Position numbers and translations under genes: made by a program. A model generated the notes under the pieces. The model saw nothing but the letters and a program-made list of their open reading frames with translations, did not search any database and had not been told where the DNA came from. Positions 16,956-26,617 of a DNA stretch of 64,000 nucleotides are shown here, one piece after another; the first letter of the stretch is position 1, and every line of letters begins with the position of its first letter. The DNA comes from Sporosarcina sp. ACRSM (GTDB lineage: Bacteria; Bacillota; Bacilli; Bacillales_A; Planococcaceae). The DNA lies in assembly GCF_022346545.1 (NCBI RefSeq), contig NZ_JAKRNU010000011.1:87479-151478 (forward strand), written 5' to 3'.

Positions 16956-18341
16956 TTGGAAACAGCGTATAGAGGAACAAATAAAATGATTACAGGTATC
17001 GTCTTCGGCGTGTTGACGTTCTGGTTATTTGCCCAAGCAATGGTCAACATTGTGCCTACCGTGCAAGAAGATTTAGGTGTTTCTGCTGGAACACTCAATA
17101 TCGCCATCAGTTTAACAGCGCTATTTTCGGGAATATTTATCGTAGCTGCTGGGGGACTTGCCGATAAAATCGGACGTAAAAAAATAACAAATCTTGGCCT
17201 CATTTTGAGTATTATCGGCTCGCTTTGCTTAGTATTGGCAAACGGTGCCCTCTTACTCGTTTTAGGTCGAGTGATCCAAGGTTTATCAGCAGCTTGTATT
17301 ATGCCTGCAACAATTGCATTGGTCAAAGCTTATTTTGAAGGAGAAGAGCGTCAACGTGCGTTAAGTTACTGGTCGATCGGCTCTTGGGGTGGATCGGGTG
17401 TCTGTTCGTTTTTAGGAGGCGCCATTGCCACTTATATGGGATGGAAATGGATTTTTATCTTTTCCATTATTTTCGCTCTCCTTGCGTTGTGGTTAATTAA
17501 GGACACGCCTGAAAGTAAAGCAGCGGATACAGGGAATTCTAAATTTGATAGTACCGGTTTGATTATTTTTATCATTACGATGCTGGCCTTGAATATTGTC
17601 ATTACCCAAGGCGATGAAATTGGATGGACAAGCTGGATTACAATCGTATTGGCAGCTGTCACCATTATCGGGGCAATCGTCTTCGTAAAAGTGGAAAATG
17701 GTAAGTCCAATGCATTGATTGATTTTGGTTTATTTAAAAATGCACCTTATACAGGGGCAACCGTATCAAATTTCTTGCTGAACGCTGTTGCTGGAACATT
17801 GGTCGTTGCCAATACGTATGTACAAGAAGGAAGAGGGTTTACTTCATTCCAATCCGGTATGCTGTCCATCGGCTATTTAGTTGCCGTCCTGGCCATGATT
17901 CGTGTCGGAGAAAAGATTTTACAAAAAGTCGGTGCGAAAAAACCGATGCTATGGGGCACGACTTTAACGCTCATCGGTGTTGGTGTCATGGGGTTAACGT
18001 TTTTACCCGATCTCGCTTACACCATCGTTGTCTTTATCGGCTTTGCTCTTTTCGGCTTAGGGCTGGGCATTTACGCCACACCTTCTACAGATACAGCCGT
18101 ATCGAATGCACCTGACGATAAAATCGGTGCAGCCTCCGGAATTTACAAAATGGCAAGTTCCCTCGGTTCAGCATTCGGGGTTGCTATATCCGCAACGGTT
18201 TATGCAACGATTTCACATACAAGCGGCGTGAGTGTTGCAGCTACCGGTGGAATTATTGCAAACGTCATCTTTGCAGTGATTGCATTACTATCCATTTTAT
18301 TTTTGGTTCCAAACAATACCGGGAAAAACGATGTTCGATAG
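16956..18341 (+). CDS. MFS drug/solute exporter (DHA2-type, 14 TM)
   Basis: This membrane protein of about 461 residues has 13-14 helices. Motif A is GGLADKIGRKK after the second helix, and the motif C region contains GSWGGSGVCSFLGGAIATYMGW, both as in the QacA/EmrB-type DHA2 proton antiporters. An ATG exists at 16938 but has no ribosome site; GAAGGAGTG lies 7 bases before TTG 16956, so that start is preferred. The amidohydrolase gene follows after 15 bases, so the two are probably one operon; the pair may export and hydrolyse a conjugated compound or amino acid derivative, which is inference. Confidence 0.85.
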   Translation: METAYRGTNKMITGIVFGVLTFWLFAQAMVNIVPTVQEDLGVSAGTLNIAISLTALFSGIFIVAAGGLADKIGRKKITNLGLILSIIGSLCLVLANGALLLVLGRVIQGLSAACIMPATIALVKAYFEGEERQRALSYWSIGSWGGSGVCSFLGGAIATYMGWKWIFIFSIIFALLALWLIKDTPESKAADTGNSKFDSTGLIIFIITMLALNIVITQGDEIGWTSWITIVLAAVTIIGAIVFVKVENGKSNALIDFGLFKNAPYTGATVSNFLLNAVAGTLVVANTYVQEGRGFTSFQSGMLSIGYLVAVLAMIRVGEKILQKVGAKKPMLWGTTLTLIGVGVMGLTFLPDLAYTIVVFIGFALFGLGLGIYATPSTDTAVSNAPDDKIGAASGIYKMASSLGSAFGVAISATVYATISHTSGVSVAATGGIIANVIFAVIALLSILFLVPNNTGKNDVR

Positions 18342-18356
18342 GAGGGGGCAAGTTTT

Positions 18357-19538
18357 ATGAAAGAAAAACTCATGAAGATGTTAGAAGAGCGCGAAGAGGA
18401 AATCATTCAAATTCGACGCCATTTACACGAAAATCCAGAGCTTTCATTTGAAGAACAACAAACGGCTCAATATATTATTGATTTTTATCAAGGCAAAGAT
18501 GTCGATATCCAAACCAACGTCGGGAATGGCTACGGAATCATCGTGACAATCAAAGGTGCTAAGCCTGGGAAGACCATTGGACTCCGCGCAGATTTTGATG
18601 CATTGCCCATTGTAGAAGAAACACCTGTACCGTTCAAATCGAAAAACGAAGGTGTAATGCATGCTTGTGGTCACGATGGACATACCGCTTACTTATTGGT
18701 ATTGGCGGATTGTTTGATCCAATTGAAAGATGAGCTTTCCGGCACCCTTAAAATTATCCATCAGCATGCCGAGGAGGTTCCACCTGGTGGAGCGAAAAGT
18801 ATTGTCGAGTCTGGCGTCCTTGACGAAGTCGATGAAGTGTACGGCATTCACTTACTCCCTATGGGGCCTGCAGGTTTGGTCGGCTATCACGCAGGATTTT
18901 CTTTCAACGGCAGAGCGTATATGAAATTGGTTATCCAAGGTCGAGGCGGACATGGCTCTTCCCCACATTTAGCCAATGATGCCATCGTTGCAGGCGCTCA
19001 TTTTGTCACGGCCGTCCAAACAGTGATTAGTCGCCGATTGAATCCATTCGAAATTGGCGTCATTACCATTGGTTCATTTGATGGAAAAGGCACATTCAAT
19101 GTCATTAAAGACAGCGTGGAACTGGAAGGCGATATTCGTTATATGGCTATGGAAACAAAAGAAACCATTGAAAAAGAAATAAAACGCCTTGTCAAAGGGC
19201 TTGAAGAAGAGTTTGGTGTCACATGCGAACTGACGTATACACCGGATTATCCGCCGCTCTACAACAATCCTGAATTGACAGCGAAAGTGGCGGAAACACT
19301 CAAAAATGCCAACGATCCACACATTAAAGAAGTAAACGAATTCCCAGCACTGCCCCCATCGGAGGACTTTGCTTATTATGCTGAAAAGTTCCCAGCATGC
19401 TTCTTCTATATCGCCTGTTCACCGGTGGGCGTTGAAAAGCCTTATTTCAACCATCATCCAAAATTCGATATCGATGAAGCGGCATTGCTCGTCGCCGCGA
19501 AAGCCGTAGGGCAAGTTGTCTGTAGTACACAAGGATAA
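18357..19538 (+). CDS. M20-family amidohydrolase (N-acyl amino acid hydrolase type)
   Basis: This 393-residue metallohydrolase belongs to the M20D group. Visible metal-binding motifs are MHACGHDGHT (near residue 100), QHAEEVPPGGAK (HxAEE, near 137) and HLLP; the dimerisation domain starts near FNGRAYMKL, and a C-terminal His lies in FNHHPKFDID. The family hydrolyses N-acyl amino acids, hippurate, indole-acetyl conjugates or similar amides in the cytosol. AGGAGGGGG precedes ATG 18357. It is co-transcribed with the MFS gene. Confidence 0.9.
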   Translation: MKEKLMKMLEEREEEIIQIRRHLHENPELSFEEQQTAQYIIDFYQGKDVDIQTNVGNGYGIIVTIKGAKPGKTIGLRADFDALPIVEETPVPFKSKNEGVMHACGHDGHTAYLLVLADCLIQLKDELSGTLKIIHQHAEEVPPGGAKSIVESGVLDEVDEVYGIHLLPMGPAGLVGYHAGFSFNGRAYMKLVIQGRGGHGSSPHLANDAIVAGAHFVTAVQTVISRRLNPFEIGVITIGSFDGKGTFNVIKDSVELEGDIRYMAMETKETIEKEIKRLVKGLEEEFGVTCELTYTPDYPPLYNNPELTAKVAETLKNANDPHIKEVNEFPALPPSEDFAYYAEKFPACFFYIACSPVGVEKPYFNHHPKFDIDEAALLVAAKAVGQVVCSTQG

Positions 19539-19545
19539 GAATGAT

Positions 19546-19598
19546 GAATGGTACCTCGACGATTTCAATCTTAACGAGGTACCATTCACACTTTTTTA
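19546..19598. terminator. Bidirectional terminator with GGTACC arm
   Basis: GAATGGTACCTCG (19546-19558) pairs with CGAGGTACCATTC (19575-19587), with six T at 19591 onward. It separates the convergent amidohydrolase gene and the fatty/branched-acid operon. Confidence 0.85.
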
Positions 19599-19614
19599 TC
19601 ATCGGCTTTAGCGA

Positions 19615-19827
19615 TTATTCAACTTCTACAAGGACGTCTCCTTCGTTTACAAAGTCGCCCTCGTTCACTTTTACGTCTTTCACAGTCCCACTCGTTTCGG
19701 CGGCAATCGGAATTTCCATTTTCATGGATTCTAAAATTACGACGTCTTGCCCTTCTTCTACTTGATCGCCCGTTTTTACAAGCACTTTCCACACGCTTCC
19801 TGCCATATTTGCTACGATTCCACTCAT
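19615..19827 (-). CDS. yngHB: Biotin/lipoyl carrier protein (YngHB-like)
   Basis: This 70-residue protein is a single biotinyl domain. The biotin-accepting lysine is in ESMKME (near residue 36), flanked by the conserved GxV and EGD turns (VNEGDFVNEGDVLVEVE). It carries biotin between the carboxylase encoded just upstream and a carboxyltransferase. TTAGGAGGAATT precedes ATG 19827. It is the last gene of the operon and is followed at once by a terminator, so the carboxyltransferase must be encoded elsewhere. Confidence 0.88.
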   Translation of the reverse strand: MSGIVANMAGSVWKVLVKTGDQVEEGQDVVILESMKMEIPIAAETSGTVKDVKVNEGDFVNEGDVLVEVE

Positions 19828-19844
19828 TGTGAATTCCTCCTAAT

Positions 19845-21200
19845 TCATGTTGTTTGTTTTTTCGTTATCAAATGTTTTGTAATGAAGTCCGTTGTCGTAT
19901 CTCCTGCCCGGAATGCCGGATGGGCGATGATCTCTTCCAAAATAGGTATATTCGTTTTAATGCCTTCAATGTGGTAACCCGCCAATGCTTCTTGCATTCG
20001 ATTGATTGCCTCATCGCGATCATTCCCTTTGACAATCAGCTTGGCAATCATCGGATCATAGAATGGCGTCACGACAGATTGATCTTGAACGGCTAATTCA
20101 TGGCGAATGCCAGGCCCGTCCGGCAATTCCAATTTGGTGATTTTTCCTGGAGAAGGAAAGAACGTTTTAGGGTCTTCAGCGTAGATTCTCACTTCGATAG
20201 CATGCCCCTCACGTTTGACCGCTTCTTGCGTAATTGTCAGCGTTTCACCTGCCGCAATTTTCAATTGTTGTTCAACTAAGTCCAACCCTGTAATTTCTTC
20301 TGTCACCGGATGCTCTACTTGCAAACGTGTGTTCATTTCAAGGAAATAAAAGTTTTGTTCTTCATCGACTAAGAACTCGATCGTTCCTGCATTTTTATAG
20401 CCGATGGAAGTGGCCGCTTTCACTGCCGCCTCCCCCATTTTGCTGCGGGTCGCTTCAGAAAGAAAAGATGACGGCGCTTCCTCGACGACTTTTTGATGGC
20501 GACGCTGAACCGAACATTCACGCTCCCATAAATAAACGGTATTGCCTAAGCCATCTGCCAATATTTGAATCTCAATATGTCGAGGGTTTTCCACAAATTT
20601 TTCAATGTACATGGCACCATCGCCAAAGAAATCGGTCGCTCGCTTTTGGTTCCCTGCAAATGCTTTGCGGACTTCATCCCCGTTATGGACAACTTGCATG
20701 CCGATTCCGCCTCCACCAGCGGAAGCTTTTAACATGACAGGATAGCCGATCTGATCCGCTACCTCTACCGCCTCCTCTGCATCCGCCAAAGGATGGGTGA
20801 TTCCAGGAACAACCGGGACGCCTGCTGTTTCCATCGCTTTCCGTGATTCAATCTTGCTGCCCATTTTGGAGATCACATCTGGAGAAGGTCCGATGAATAC
20901 CAACCCATCCGCCTCACAACGTCGGGCAAATTCGGCATTTTCGGAAAGCAATCCATAGCCAGGGTGAACCGCCTCGGCTTTTGTTAAACGGGCAACCTCC
21001 AAAATTTTATCGATATTTACATAGCTTTCTGTAACACGCGGTCCGCCAATTAAATGGGCTTCATCCGCCAATTTGACATGAGGAGCCTCCGCATCTGCTT
21101 CTGAATAGACAGCAACGGTCGAAATCCCTAAGTCTTTGCATGTCCGGATGACCCGAACGGCAATCTCTCCACGATTGGCAATCAACACTTTCTTGAACAT
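19845..21200 (-). CDS. yngH: Biotin carboxylase subunit (YngH-like)
   Basis: This 451-residue ATP-grasp enzyme starts MFKKVLIANRGEIAVRVIRTC, the usual biotin carboxylase N-terminus. It has the glycine-rich ATP loop KASAGGGGIGM, the catalytic segment EMNTRLQVEHPVTE, and a C-terminal domain with IRHELA. It carboxylates the biotin on the small carrier protein. A frame extension to 21218 exists, but GGAAAGGGTGG precedes ATG 21200. The position after an acyl-CoA dehydrogenase and a CoA ligase matches yngH of Bacillus, an acyl-CoA (methylcrotonyl-type) carboxylase subunit, rather than accC of fatty acid synthesis. Confidence 0.9.
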   Translation of the reverse strand: MFKKVLIANRGEIAVRVIRTCKDLGISTVAVYSEADAEAPHVKLADEAHLIGGPRVTESYVNIDKILEVARLTKAEAVHPGYGLLSENAEFARRCEADGLVFIGPSPDVISKMGSKIESRKAMETAGVPVVPGITHPLADAEEAVEVADQIGYPVMLKASAGGGGIGMQVVHNGDEVRKAFAGNQKRATDFFGDGAMYIEKFVENPRHIEIQILADGLGNTVYLWERECSVQRRHQKVVEEAPSSFLSEATRSKMGEAAVKAATSIGYKNAGTIEFLVDEEQNFYFLEMNTRLQVEHPVTEEITGLDLVEQQLKIAAGETLTITQEAVKREGHAIEVRIYAEDPKTFFPSPGKITKLELPDGPGIRHELAVQDQSVVTPFYDPMIAKLIVKGNDRDEAINRMQEALAGYHIEGIKTNIPILEEIIAHPAFRAGDTTTDFITKHLITKKQTT

Positions 21201-21314
21201 GCTTACCACCCTTTCCATTCATTCGTTAAGAATGCTTTGTAGAATATAAATACAGCGGAAATGATGCAAGGGAGCCAGCCTTTTGCCGAACAGACAACTG
21301 GTCCGAATGCAAAA

Positions 21315-23282
21315 TTATTTCGTTACTAATCCATCACCAACAATATTTTGTATATCTTCAACCGTTGATGGATCTTCAAGTCCTGTAATATCCCCCGCTA
21401 CCTTGCCTGTCGCCACAATTTCTTTCAATAAACGGCGCATAATTTTTCCGCTGACGGTTTTCGGTAACGTATTTGTAATGATCACTTCTTTTGGACTGGC
21501 GATCTTTCCAATTTGTTGGACAATATTATCGTTAATTCGTTGGATTAGCTCTTCGCCACCTTCAAATCCATCCGCCAGACGGACAAATACGACAGGCACT
21601 TCCCCTTTAATTTCATCGGGAACCCCTATGACCGCGCATTCGGCAACCCCTTCGCATTCAAGTACAGCACTTTCCATTTCTAGTGTACTTAACCGATGCC
21701 CCGCCACATTAAAGGCGTCATCCGAACGGCCGACTACCCAGATATAGCCGTCTTCATCGATCAATGCTAGATCGCTGGCATAATAACTGCCATCGACTTG
21801 ACTGAAATACGAGGCGTAATAGCGTTCCGGTTCTTTCCAAAGCGTACGGCACAGCATCGGAAACGGTTTGTTAATCACCAAGTTCCCTAATTGACCCGGT
21901 TGAAGCGGATTGCCTTCCTCATCCACCACATCAAATACGGCCCCTAAAAACGCAGTGCCTGAGGAACCCGGTTTCATCGGCGTCAGCCAAGCTGCTCCTG
22001 CGATCGGAGATCCCGCTGTTTCCGTTTGCCCCCACGTATTATTGATATAGATCTTTTTCTTTCCTAACACATCATACGTCCAATGCCATGTTTCCGTATC
22101 AAACGGTTCTCCCACCAGCGAGATGACATCCAGACAAGACAAATCGAATTGCGCTAACGGTTTTTCTCCCATGCTTTTTAACATGCGGAGTGCGGTCGGG
22201 GCGGTAAATAATTTATTCACCCGGTACTTTTCAATGATTTGATAAAAACGGTCCTTTTCTGGATAATCCACTGCGCCTTCATAGACAACAGTCGTTACCC
22301 CATTCGCTAAAGCACCTGTAATCCCCCAAATATGCATCGTTAACCAACCGATATCAGCGGTACACCAGAAAACATCATCATCGTGATGATCCAAATGATA
22401 TTTGGCATAGATGTAATTTTGAATAACGAAAGCCATACCGGAATGGACGACCCCTTTAGGTTTTCCTGTCGTACCACTTGTATAGAACACAAGCCCGCTT
22501 TCATTCGCTTCCATCCGCTCAGGTTCACATACGATGCTCGCCTTCTTTGTCAGCTCGTGCCACCAGTAATCACGTCCCTCTTTCATTTCCACCTCTAACC
22601 CTAAACGATCGACAACAACAACCGCTTCAACGGATGGAATTGTCGGGACAACGTGATCGACTTTTTCTTTTAATTGAATTACTTTCCCGCGCCGTTCTGT
22701 TGCATCTGCCGTCACGACCACTTTAGGCTCGAAGCTGATGAGTCGATCTGCCAATGATTTTTCGGAATAACCCGAGAACACCGCATTGTAAATCGCACCA
22801 ATGCGAAAACATGCGAGTATGGCAATAAATGCTTCTGCCAGATTAGGCAGGAAAACAGCGACACCATCCCCTTTTTTCACACCAAGTGATCGGAGAACAT
22901 TTGCAAAACGATTCACTTCTGCAAGAAGCATATCGTAGGTGTAAAATTTGGAGTCCCCATTCTCCCCTTCCCAAATAAGCGCTGTCCGGTTGCCTGCTCC
23001 ATTCTCGACATGCCGGTCCAGCAAATTGATGCTCGGGTTGCTAATGCCGTTCACAAAAAAACGAAAATCAGGGAGTTGTCCACTAATGGTTTCAGTCCAC
23101 GGTTCATACCATTCAAGGTCGCGGGCTGCATTGTCCCAAAAGGTAGCAGGATCTTCTTGGGATTGTCGAAGAAGTTTTTGAAAAGCTTCTGTGCTTCCAA
23201 TGGAGGTAGAACGCACTTTTTCTTCATTTGGAAAAATAAGCTTGCTATTTGAAACAACTTGCAAAATTCCATTGATATCCAT
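21315..23282 (-). CDS. Acetyl/propionyl-CoA synthetase-like AMP-dependent ligase
   Basis: This 655-residue ANL-superfamily enzyme has the ACS N-terminal cap (FWDNAARDLEWYEPW), the AMP-binding P-loop YTSGTTGKPKGVVHS near residue 270, the A5-type NNTWGQTETAGSP motif, the hinge region ALIDEDGYIWVVGRSDD, and the C-terminal catalytic lysine in VSGKIMRR. It makes acyl-CoA and PPi through an acyl-adenylate. In the Bacillus yng cluster the gene at this place (yngI) is a shorter acyl-CoA ligase, so this is a functional counterpart of different length. Substrate not determined; acetate, propionate or acetoacetate are possible. Confidence 0.85.
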   Translation of the reverse strand: MDINGILQVVSNSKLIFPNEEKVRSTSIGSTEAFQKLLRQSQEDPATFWDNAARDLEWYEPWTETISGQLPDFRFFVNGISNPSINLLDRHVENGAGNRTALIWEGENGDSKFYTYDMLLAEVNRFANVLRSLGVKKGDGVAVFLPNLAEAFIAILACFRIGAIYNAVFSGYSEKSLADRLISFEPKVVVTADATERRGKVIQLKEKVDHVVPTIPSVEAVVVVDRLGLEVEMKEGRDYWWHELTKKASIVCEPERMEANESGLVFYTSGTTGKPKGVVHSGMAFVIQNYIYAKYHLDHHDDDVFWCTADIGWLTMHIWGITGALANGVTTVVYEGAVDYPEKDRFYQIIEKYRVNKLFTAPTALRMLKSMGEKPLAQFDLSCLDVISLVGEPFDTETWHWTYDVLGKKKIYINNTWGQTETAGSPIAGAAWLTPMKPGSSGTAFLGAVFDVVDEEGNPLQPGQLGNLVINKPFPMLCRTLWKEPERYYASYFSQVDGSYYASDLALIDEDGYIWVVGRSDDAFNVAGHRLSTLEMESAVLECEGVAECAVIGVPDEIKGEVPVVFVRLADGFEGGEELIQRINDNIVQQIGKIASPKEVIITNTLPKTVSGKIMRRLLKEIVATGKVAGDITGLEDPSTVEDIQNIVGDGLVTK

Positions 23283-23318
23283 GTTATAACCCCTTTATCA
23301 ATTTTTCGAAAAACGTAT

Positions 23319-24458
23319 TTAGCAGCCGATTTGTTTTGCAATAACCATCCGTTGCACTTCAGATGTGCCTTCTCCAATTTCCAAAAGCTTGGCATCGCGG
23401 AAGAACCGCTCGACTTGATATTCCTTCATGTATCCATAGCCTCCATGAATTTGGATCGCTTGATCACATACGCGCATGCAGATTTCGGAAGCAAATAGTT
23501 TGGCATAGGCGGCCTCTTTTTTAAATGGTCGACCTTGATCCTTCAACCAAGCAGCTTTGAACACCATATTCCGGGCAAGCTCGATATTCATTGCCATATC
23601 GGCCAATTTAAATTGGATTGCCTGGAAGTTTGATAGACTTTTTCCAAACTGTTTTCTTTCCTTTGCATACTGCAGTGATTTTTCATAAGCACCTTGTGCA
23701 ATTCCGACAGCCATGGCTCCGATGCCAACTCTTCCCCCATCCAAAGTGGCTAAAAACTGCTTGTATCCATTCCCTTCTACACCAAGCAGATTCTCTTTGG
23801 AAACCCTTACATTTTCTAAGACGAGTTCCGTTGTATCAGAAGCGTGAAGCCCCATTTTTTCGTAATTATTGATCACCGTAAATCCTGGTGCGTCTGTGGG
23901 AACGATAAATGCGCTAATGCCATTGATGCCTTTCGAGCGGTCTGTCACAGCCGTCACAGCAAGATGTTTCGCATAGCTCGCATTGGTAATAAAACATTTA
24001 GAGCCGTTAATGACCCATTCATCCCCATCCAGAACGGCGGTCGTTTGAGTGCCTCCCGCATCAGATCCCGCATTGGGTTCCGTCAAACCAAATGCCCCAA
24101 ATGACTCGCCAGTACAAATCGGCGTTAAGTATTTCTCTTTTTGCTCGGCAGTGCCAAACAAATGAAGAGGTGCTCCCCCTAACGAAATATGAGCGGAATA
24201 GGTAATGCCGGTAGATGCACAAACACGGCTTAGCTCTTCAACGACAATGGCAAAGCTGATCGTATCCGCATCACCGCCGCTGTATTGTTCAGGGAAGGGA
24301 AGACCCATGATCCCCAACTCTGCCAATTTTGCAAAAATCTCTTTTGGGAATTCCCCGGTCCGATCCCGTTCATCTGCGCCAGGGGCAACTTCCGCCTCAG
24401 AAAATTCACGAATCAATCGACGTATCATCTCTTGTTCTTTCGTTAAATCAAAATTCAT
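23319..24458 (-). CDS. yngJ: Acyl-CoA dehydrogenase (YngJ/short-chain type)
   Basis: This 379-residue flavoenzyme has FGLTEPNAGSDAGG (FAD/substrate loop), GSKCFITNAS, DGGRVGIGAMAVGIAQGA, RKQFGKSLSNFQ and the C-terminal QIHGGYGYMKEYQVERFFRDAK with the catalytic Glu region in IGEGTSEVQ. This fits short- or branched-chain acyl-CoA dehydrogenases. The frame runs back to 24533, but GGAGG is correctly placed for ATG 24458. It is the first gene of the operon acd-ligase-biotin carboxylase-carrier, the order of Bacillus yngJ-I-H-HB, used for leucine breakdown (isovaleryl-CoA to methylcrotonyl-CoA at this step). Exact substrate is inferred. Confidence 0.88.
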   Translation of the reverse strand: MNFDLTKEQEMIRRLIREFSEAEVAPGADERDRTGEFPKEIFAKLAELGIMGLPFPEQYSGGDADTISFAIVVEELSRVCASTGITYSAHISLGGAPLHLFGTAEQKEKYLTPICTGESFGAFGLTEPNAGSDAGGTQTTAVLDGDEWVINGSKCFITNASYAKHLAVTAVTDRSKGINGISAFIVPTDAPGFTVINNYEKMGLHASDTTELVLENVRVSKENLLGVEGNGYKQFLATLDGGRVGIGAMAVGIAQGAYEKSLQYAKERKQFGKSLSNFQAIQFKLADMAMNIELARNMVFKAAWLKDQGRPFKKEAAYAKLFASEICMRVCDQAIQIHGGYGYMKEYQVERFFRDAKLLEIGEGTSEVQRMVIAKQIGC

Positions 24459-24652
24459 TTCTTGGCGACCTCCATTCATGCTAACGATATTTTGAACAAA
24501 CTTACATTTCTTTCTTACCTCAGAAGGATGCATACTGGAAAAACATTACTAAAACTGTATGCCTCACCTAACAGACTTTCATTATTTTTCTAACTACACT
24601 ATAATTATAAATATTGGGAAATATAAATCTATGTTCATTTCTATGAAAAAAC

Positions 24653-24669
24653 TTGTGTATTTTACACAA
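24653..24669. promoter_or_regulatory. Perfect palindrome in divergent control region
   Basis: TTGTGTA-ttt-TACACAA is a perfect 7-3-7 dyad 49 bases before the PucR-type regulator gene, within the 259-base region shared with the acyl-CoA dehydrogenase operon. It is a candidate operator for that regulator. Confidence 0.45.
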
Positions 24670-24717
24670 ATGCACAACATCAGATGATACAACTTCGATG
24701 AGGAAGGATGATGCAGG

Positions 24718-26523
24718 ATGCAAGATACATTGACGCACCGTCAGTTACAATCATTAATCCATGTTTCAAATGTCATTAATTCCACATTGGATCTTGATAC
24801 AATCTTCGATTCGATTTTAAATGAGGCAATTTCTGTTGTAGACGCAGCGGGAGGAGGATCTATTTGGATTTTCAACGACAAAGAAAACCGTTTAGTTGCC
24901 AAATCAGCTCAAGGGTTATTTTATCCACATATCTTCAAATCCATTAAACTTAAAAAGGGTGAATCCATGACTGGCATGGCTTTTGCTGCCAATAATTGCC
25001 TTGTTTTTTGGAATGAGGAAGAAATTAAACAGGCCTTGGATACATTGACGCCATACAATCGAGACTTATTAAATAGATCGATTTCAAATAACTTTCATTT
25101 TACATCGGTCATTTCTTCACCCATTTTACATAATGGAAAATGTATCGGTGTCATCACTTTAGATTCTTTTGACAAGTCCTTACATTTCAAACAGGAAGAT
25201 ATTCATCTGTTGGAAGCGATCAGTTATCAAGCCGCTATCGCGTTAGGCAAATCGAGCCTATACTACGAGAAGGAAAAAATGGTGAAAAAGCTCTCCCGAT
25301 ACCTTGAAACGCACCGGAACATTGCCAATTTGGTCGTCAATGAGGAAGGTATCCAATCCATTTTAGACTATATCCATCAAACGATCGGTCAACACATTTT
25401 TCTTTTCGATGATTTAGGAGAATTACAGGCATCCGCCTGTCATTCATCGTTTACGGATGACATGACGAATTATCTCATTCAATACACAAAACAAATCATC
25501 CTATCGCTGGAGAATTCCTATACAGTTGCCGATATTACGTTGAATGACGAGGAATATCAATTAATCGTCCTATCACTGGGCTCTAAACTAAAATCTCTCG
25601 GAGCGCTTATCATCCTTTCCAAAACTAAAGTGAGTGAAGTGGATATTGCGGCGCTTGAACATGCTTGTACAGTCATTTCCCTTGAGTTGGTCAAAGAACA
25701 AGCCATTTTTGACACACAGCAGCGCTTAAGGGGGGAGTTTGTCACAAAACTGTTTTCCGGACAAGTCGATGAAACAATCATGCAACGGGCTAAAAATTTA
25801 AATTTTGACCCGAACAGGAACTATATTTCCATTATCATTCATGTGGAAGATCAAAATAATGCACAAAAGGATGTTATTAGTGAAAGCGCTATCAATAATT
25901 TACTCTATTTAACAAACAAAATATTCCTGAAGAGAAATTCGCAAGGCATGGCCGTACGAAACGGCAATCAAATCGTTGTGCTACTCTCCTGTCATTCAGC
26001 GTCATTGTCGGCTAACGTCATTGCAGAGATGAAAGAGCTGGCAGCAAATCTACAGCGGGAAATTCAAAGGTTGTATAGTGAGATGAAGATATCGATCGGT
26101 ATTGGCAGAATGAAGCCCAAACTTACTTCTGTACACGAATCCTTTAAGGAAGCCACGAAATGCATAAAGTTCCTGCAAAACTATCATTTCGATCAACATG
26201 TCCTTTGCTTTACAGATTTGGGCGTTCAACGATTCATCTTACAAAATTCCGAGGAAGAGTTAGCCGATTTTGTGCAAGAAGTATTGGGCCCACTCATTCA
26301 ATACGAACAAGCTCGAAAAGGCGACCTTCTCCATACGCTGATTGCTTATTTGAGTCAAAATCAAAACACCAAGAAAACAGCGGCTTTTTTACATATTCAT
26401 AGCAACACGTTAAACTACCGTTTAAAACGAATTGAAGAGATTCTCTTAACAGATTTGTCGGATAGCCAACAACTATTCAATATTCAATTAGCAGGAAACA
26501 TTTATCAATTTATCAAAAAATAA
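24718..26523 (+). CDS. GAF-domain PucR/CdaR-type transcriptional regulator
   Basis: This 601-residue protein has an N-terminal GAF domain (about residues 10-180: DLDTIFDSILNEAISVV, ISSPILHNGKCIGVITLDS), a long linker, a CdaR GGDEF-like middle domain (about 380-490, with ISIGIGR), and a C-terminal PucR helix-turn-helix (TAAFLHIHSNTLNYRLKRIEE, near 555-575). Such proteins are activators that sense small metabolites. It is transcribed divergently from the yng-like operon, so it is probably its regulator; acyl-CoA or branched-chain intermediates are possible signals. A perfect palindrome lies between them. Confidence 0.85.
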   Translation: MQDTLTHRQLQSLIHVSNVINSTLDLDTIFDSILNEAISVVDAAGGGSIWIFNDKENRLVAKSAQGLFYPHIFKSIKLKKGESMTGMAFAANNCLVFWNEEEIKQALDTLTPYNRDLLNRSISNNFHFTSVISSPILHNGKCIGVITLDSFDKSLHFKQEDIHLLEAISYQAAIALGKSSLYYEKEKMVKKLSRYLETHRNIANLVVNEEGIQSILDYIHQTIGQHIFLFDDLGELQASACHSSFTDDMTNYLIQYTKQIILSLENSYTVADITLNDEEYQLIVLSLGSKLKSLGALIILSKTKVSEVDIAALEHACTVISLELVKEQAIFDTQQRLRGEFVTKLFSGQVDETIMQRAKNLNFDPNRNYISIIIHVEDQNNAQKDVISESAINNLLYLTNKIFLKRNSQGMAVRNGNQIVVLLSCHSASLSANVIAEMKELAANLQREIQRLYSEMKISIGIGRMKPKLTSVHESFKEATKCIKFLQNYHFDQHVLCFTDLGVQRFILQNSEEELADFVQEVLGPLIQYEQARKGDLLHTLIAYLSQNQNTKKTAAFLHIHSNTLNYRLKRIEEILLTDLSDSQQLFNIQLAGNIYQFIKK

Positions 26524-26617
26524 ATAGGCTCAAGGCACCCATACCGTTCTAAATCTCCCATCCTATCATAAAATGAAGGGATTCCACCTGTCAGATGAAA
26601 GCAAAGGAGATTGGGAT

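Noticed and set aside
23051..23395. 114-codon minus-strand frame between ligase and dehydrogenase genes
   Set aside because: Overlaps both real genes in a different frame and has no ribosome site.
24205..24495. Plus-strand frame opposite the acyl-CoA dehydrogenase
   Set aside because: Antisense shadow with no start signal.
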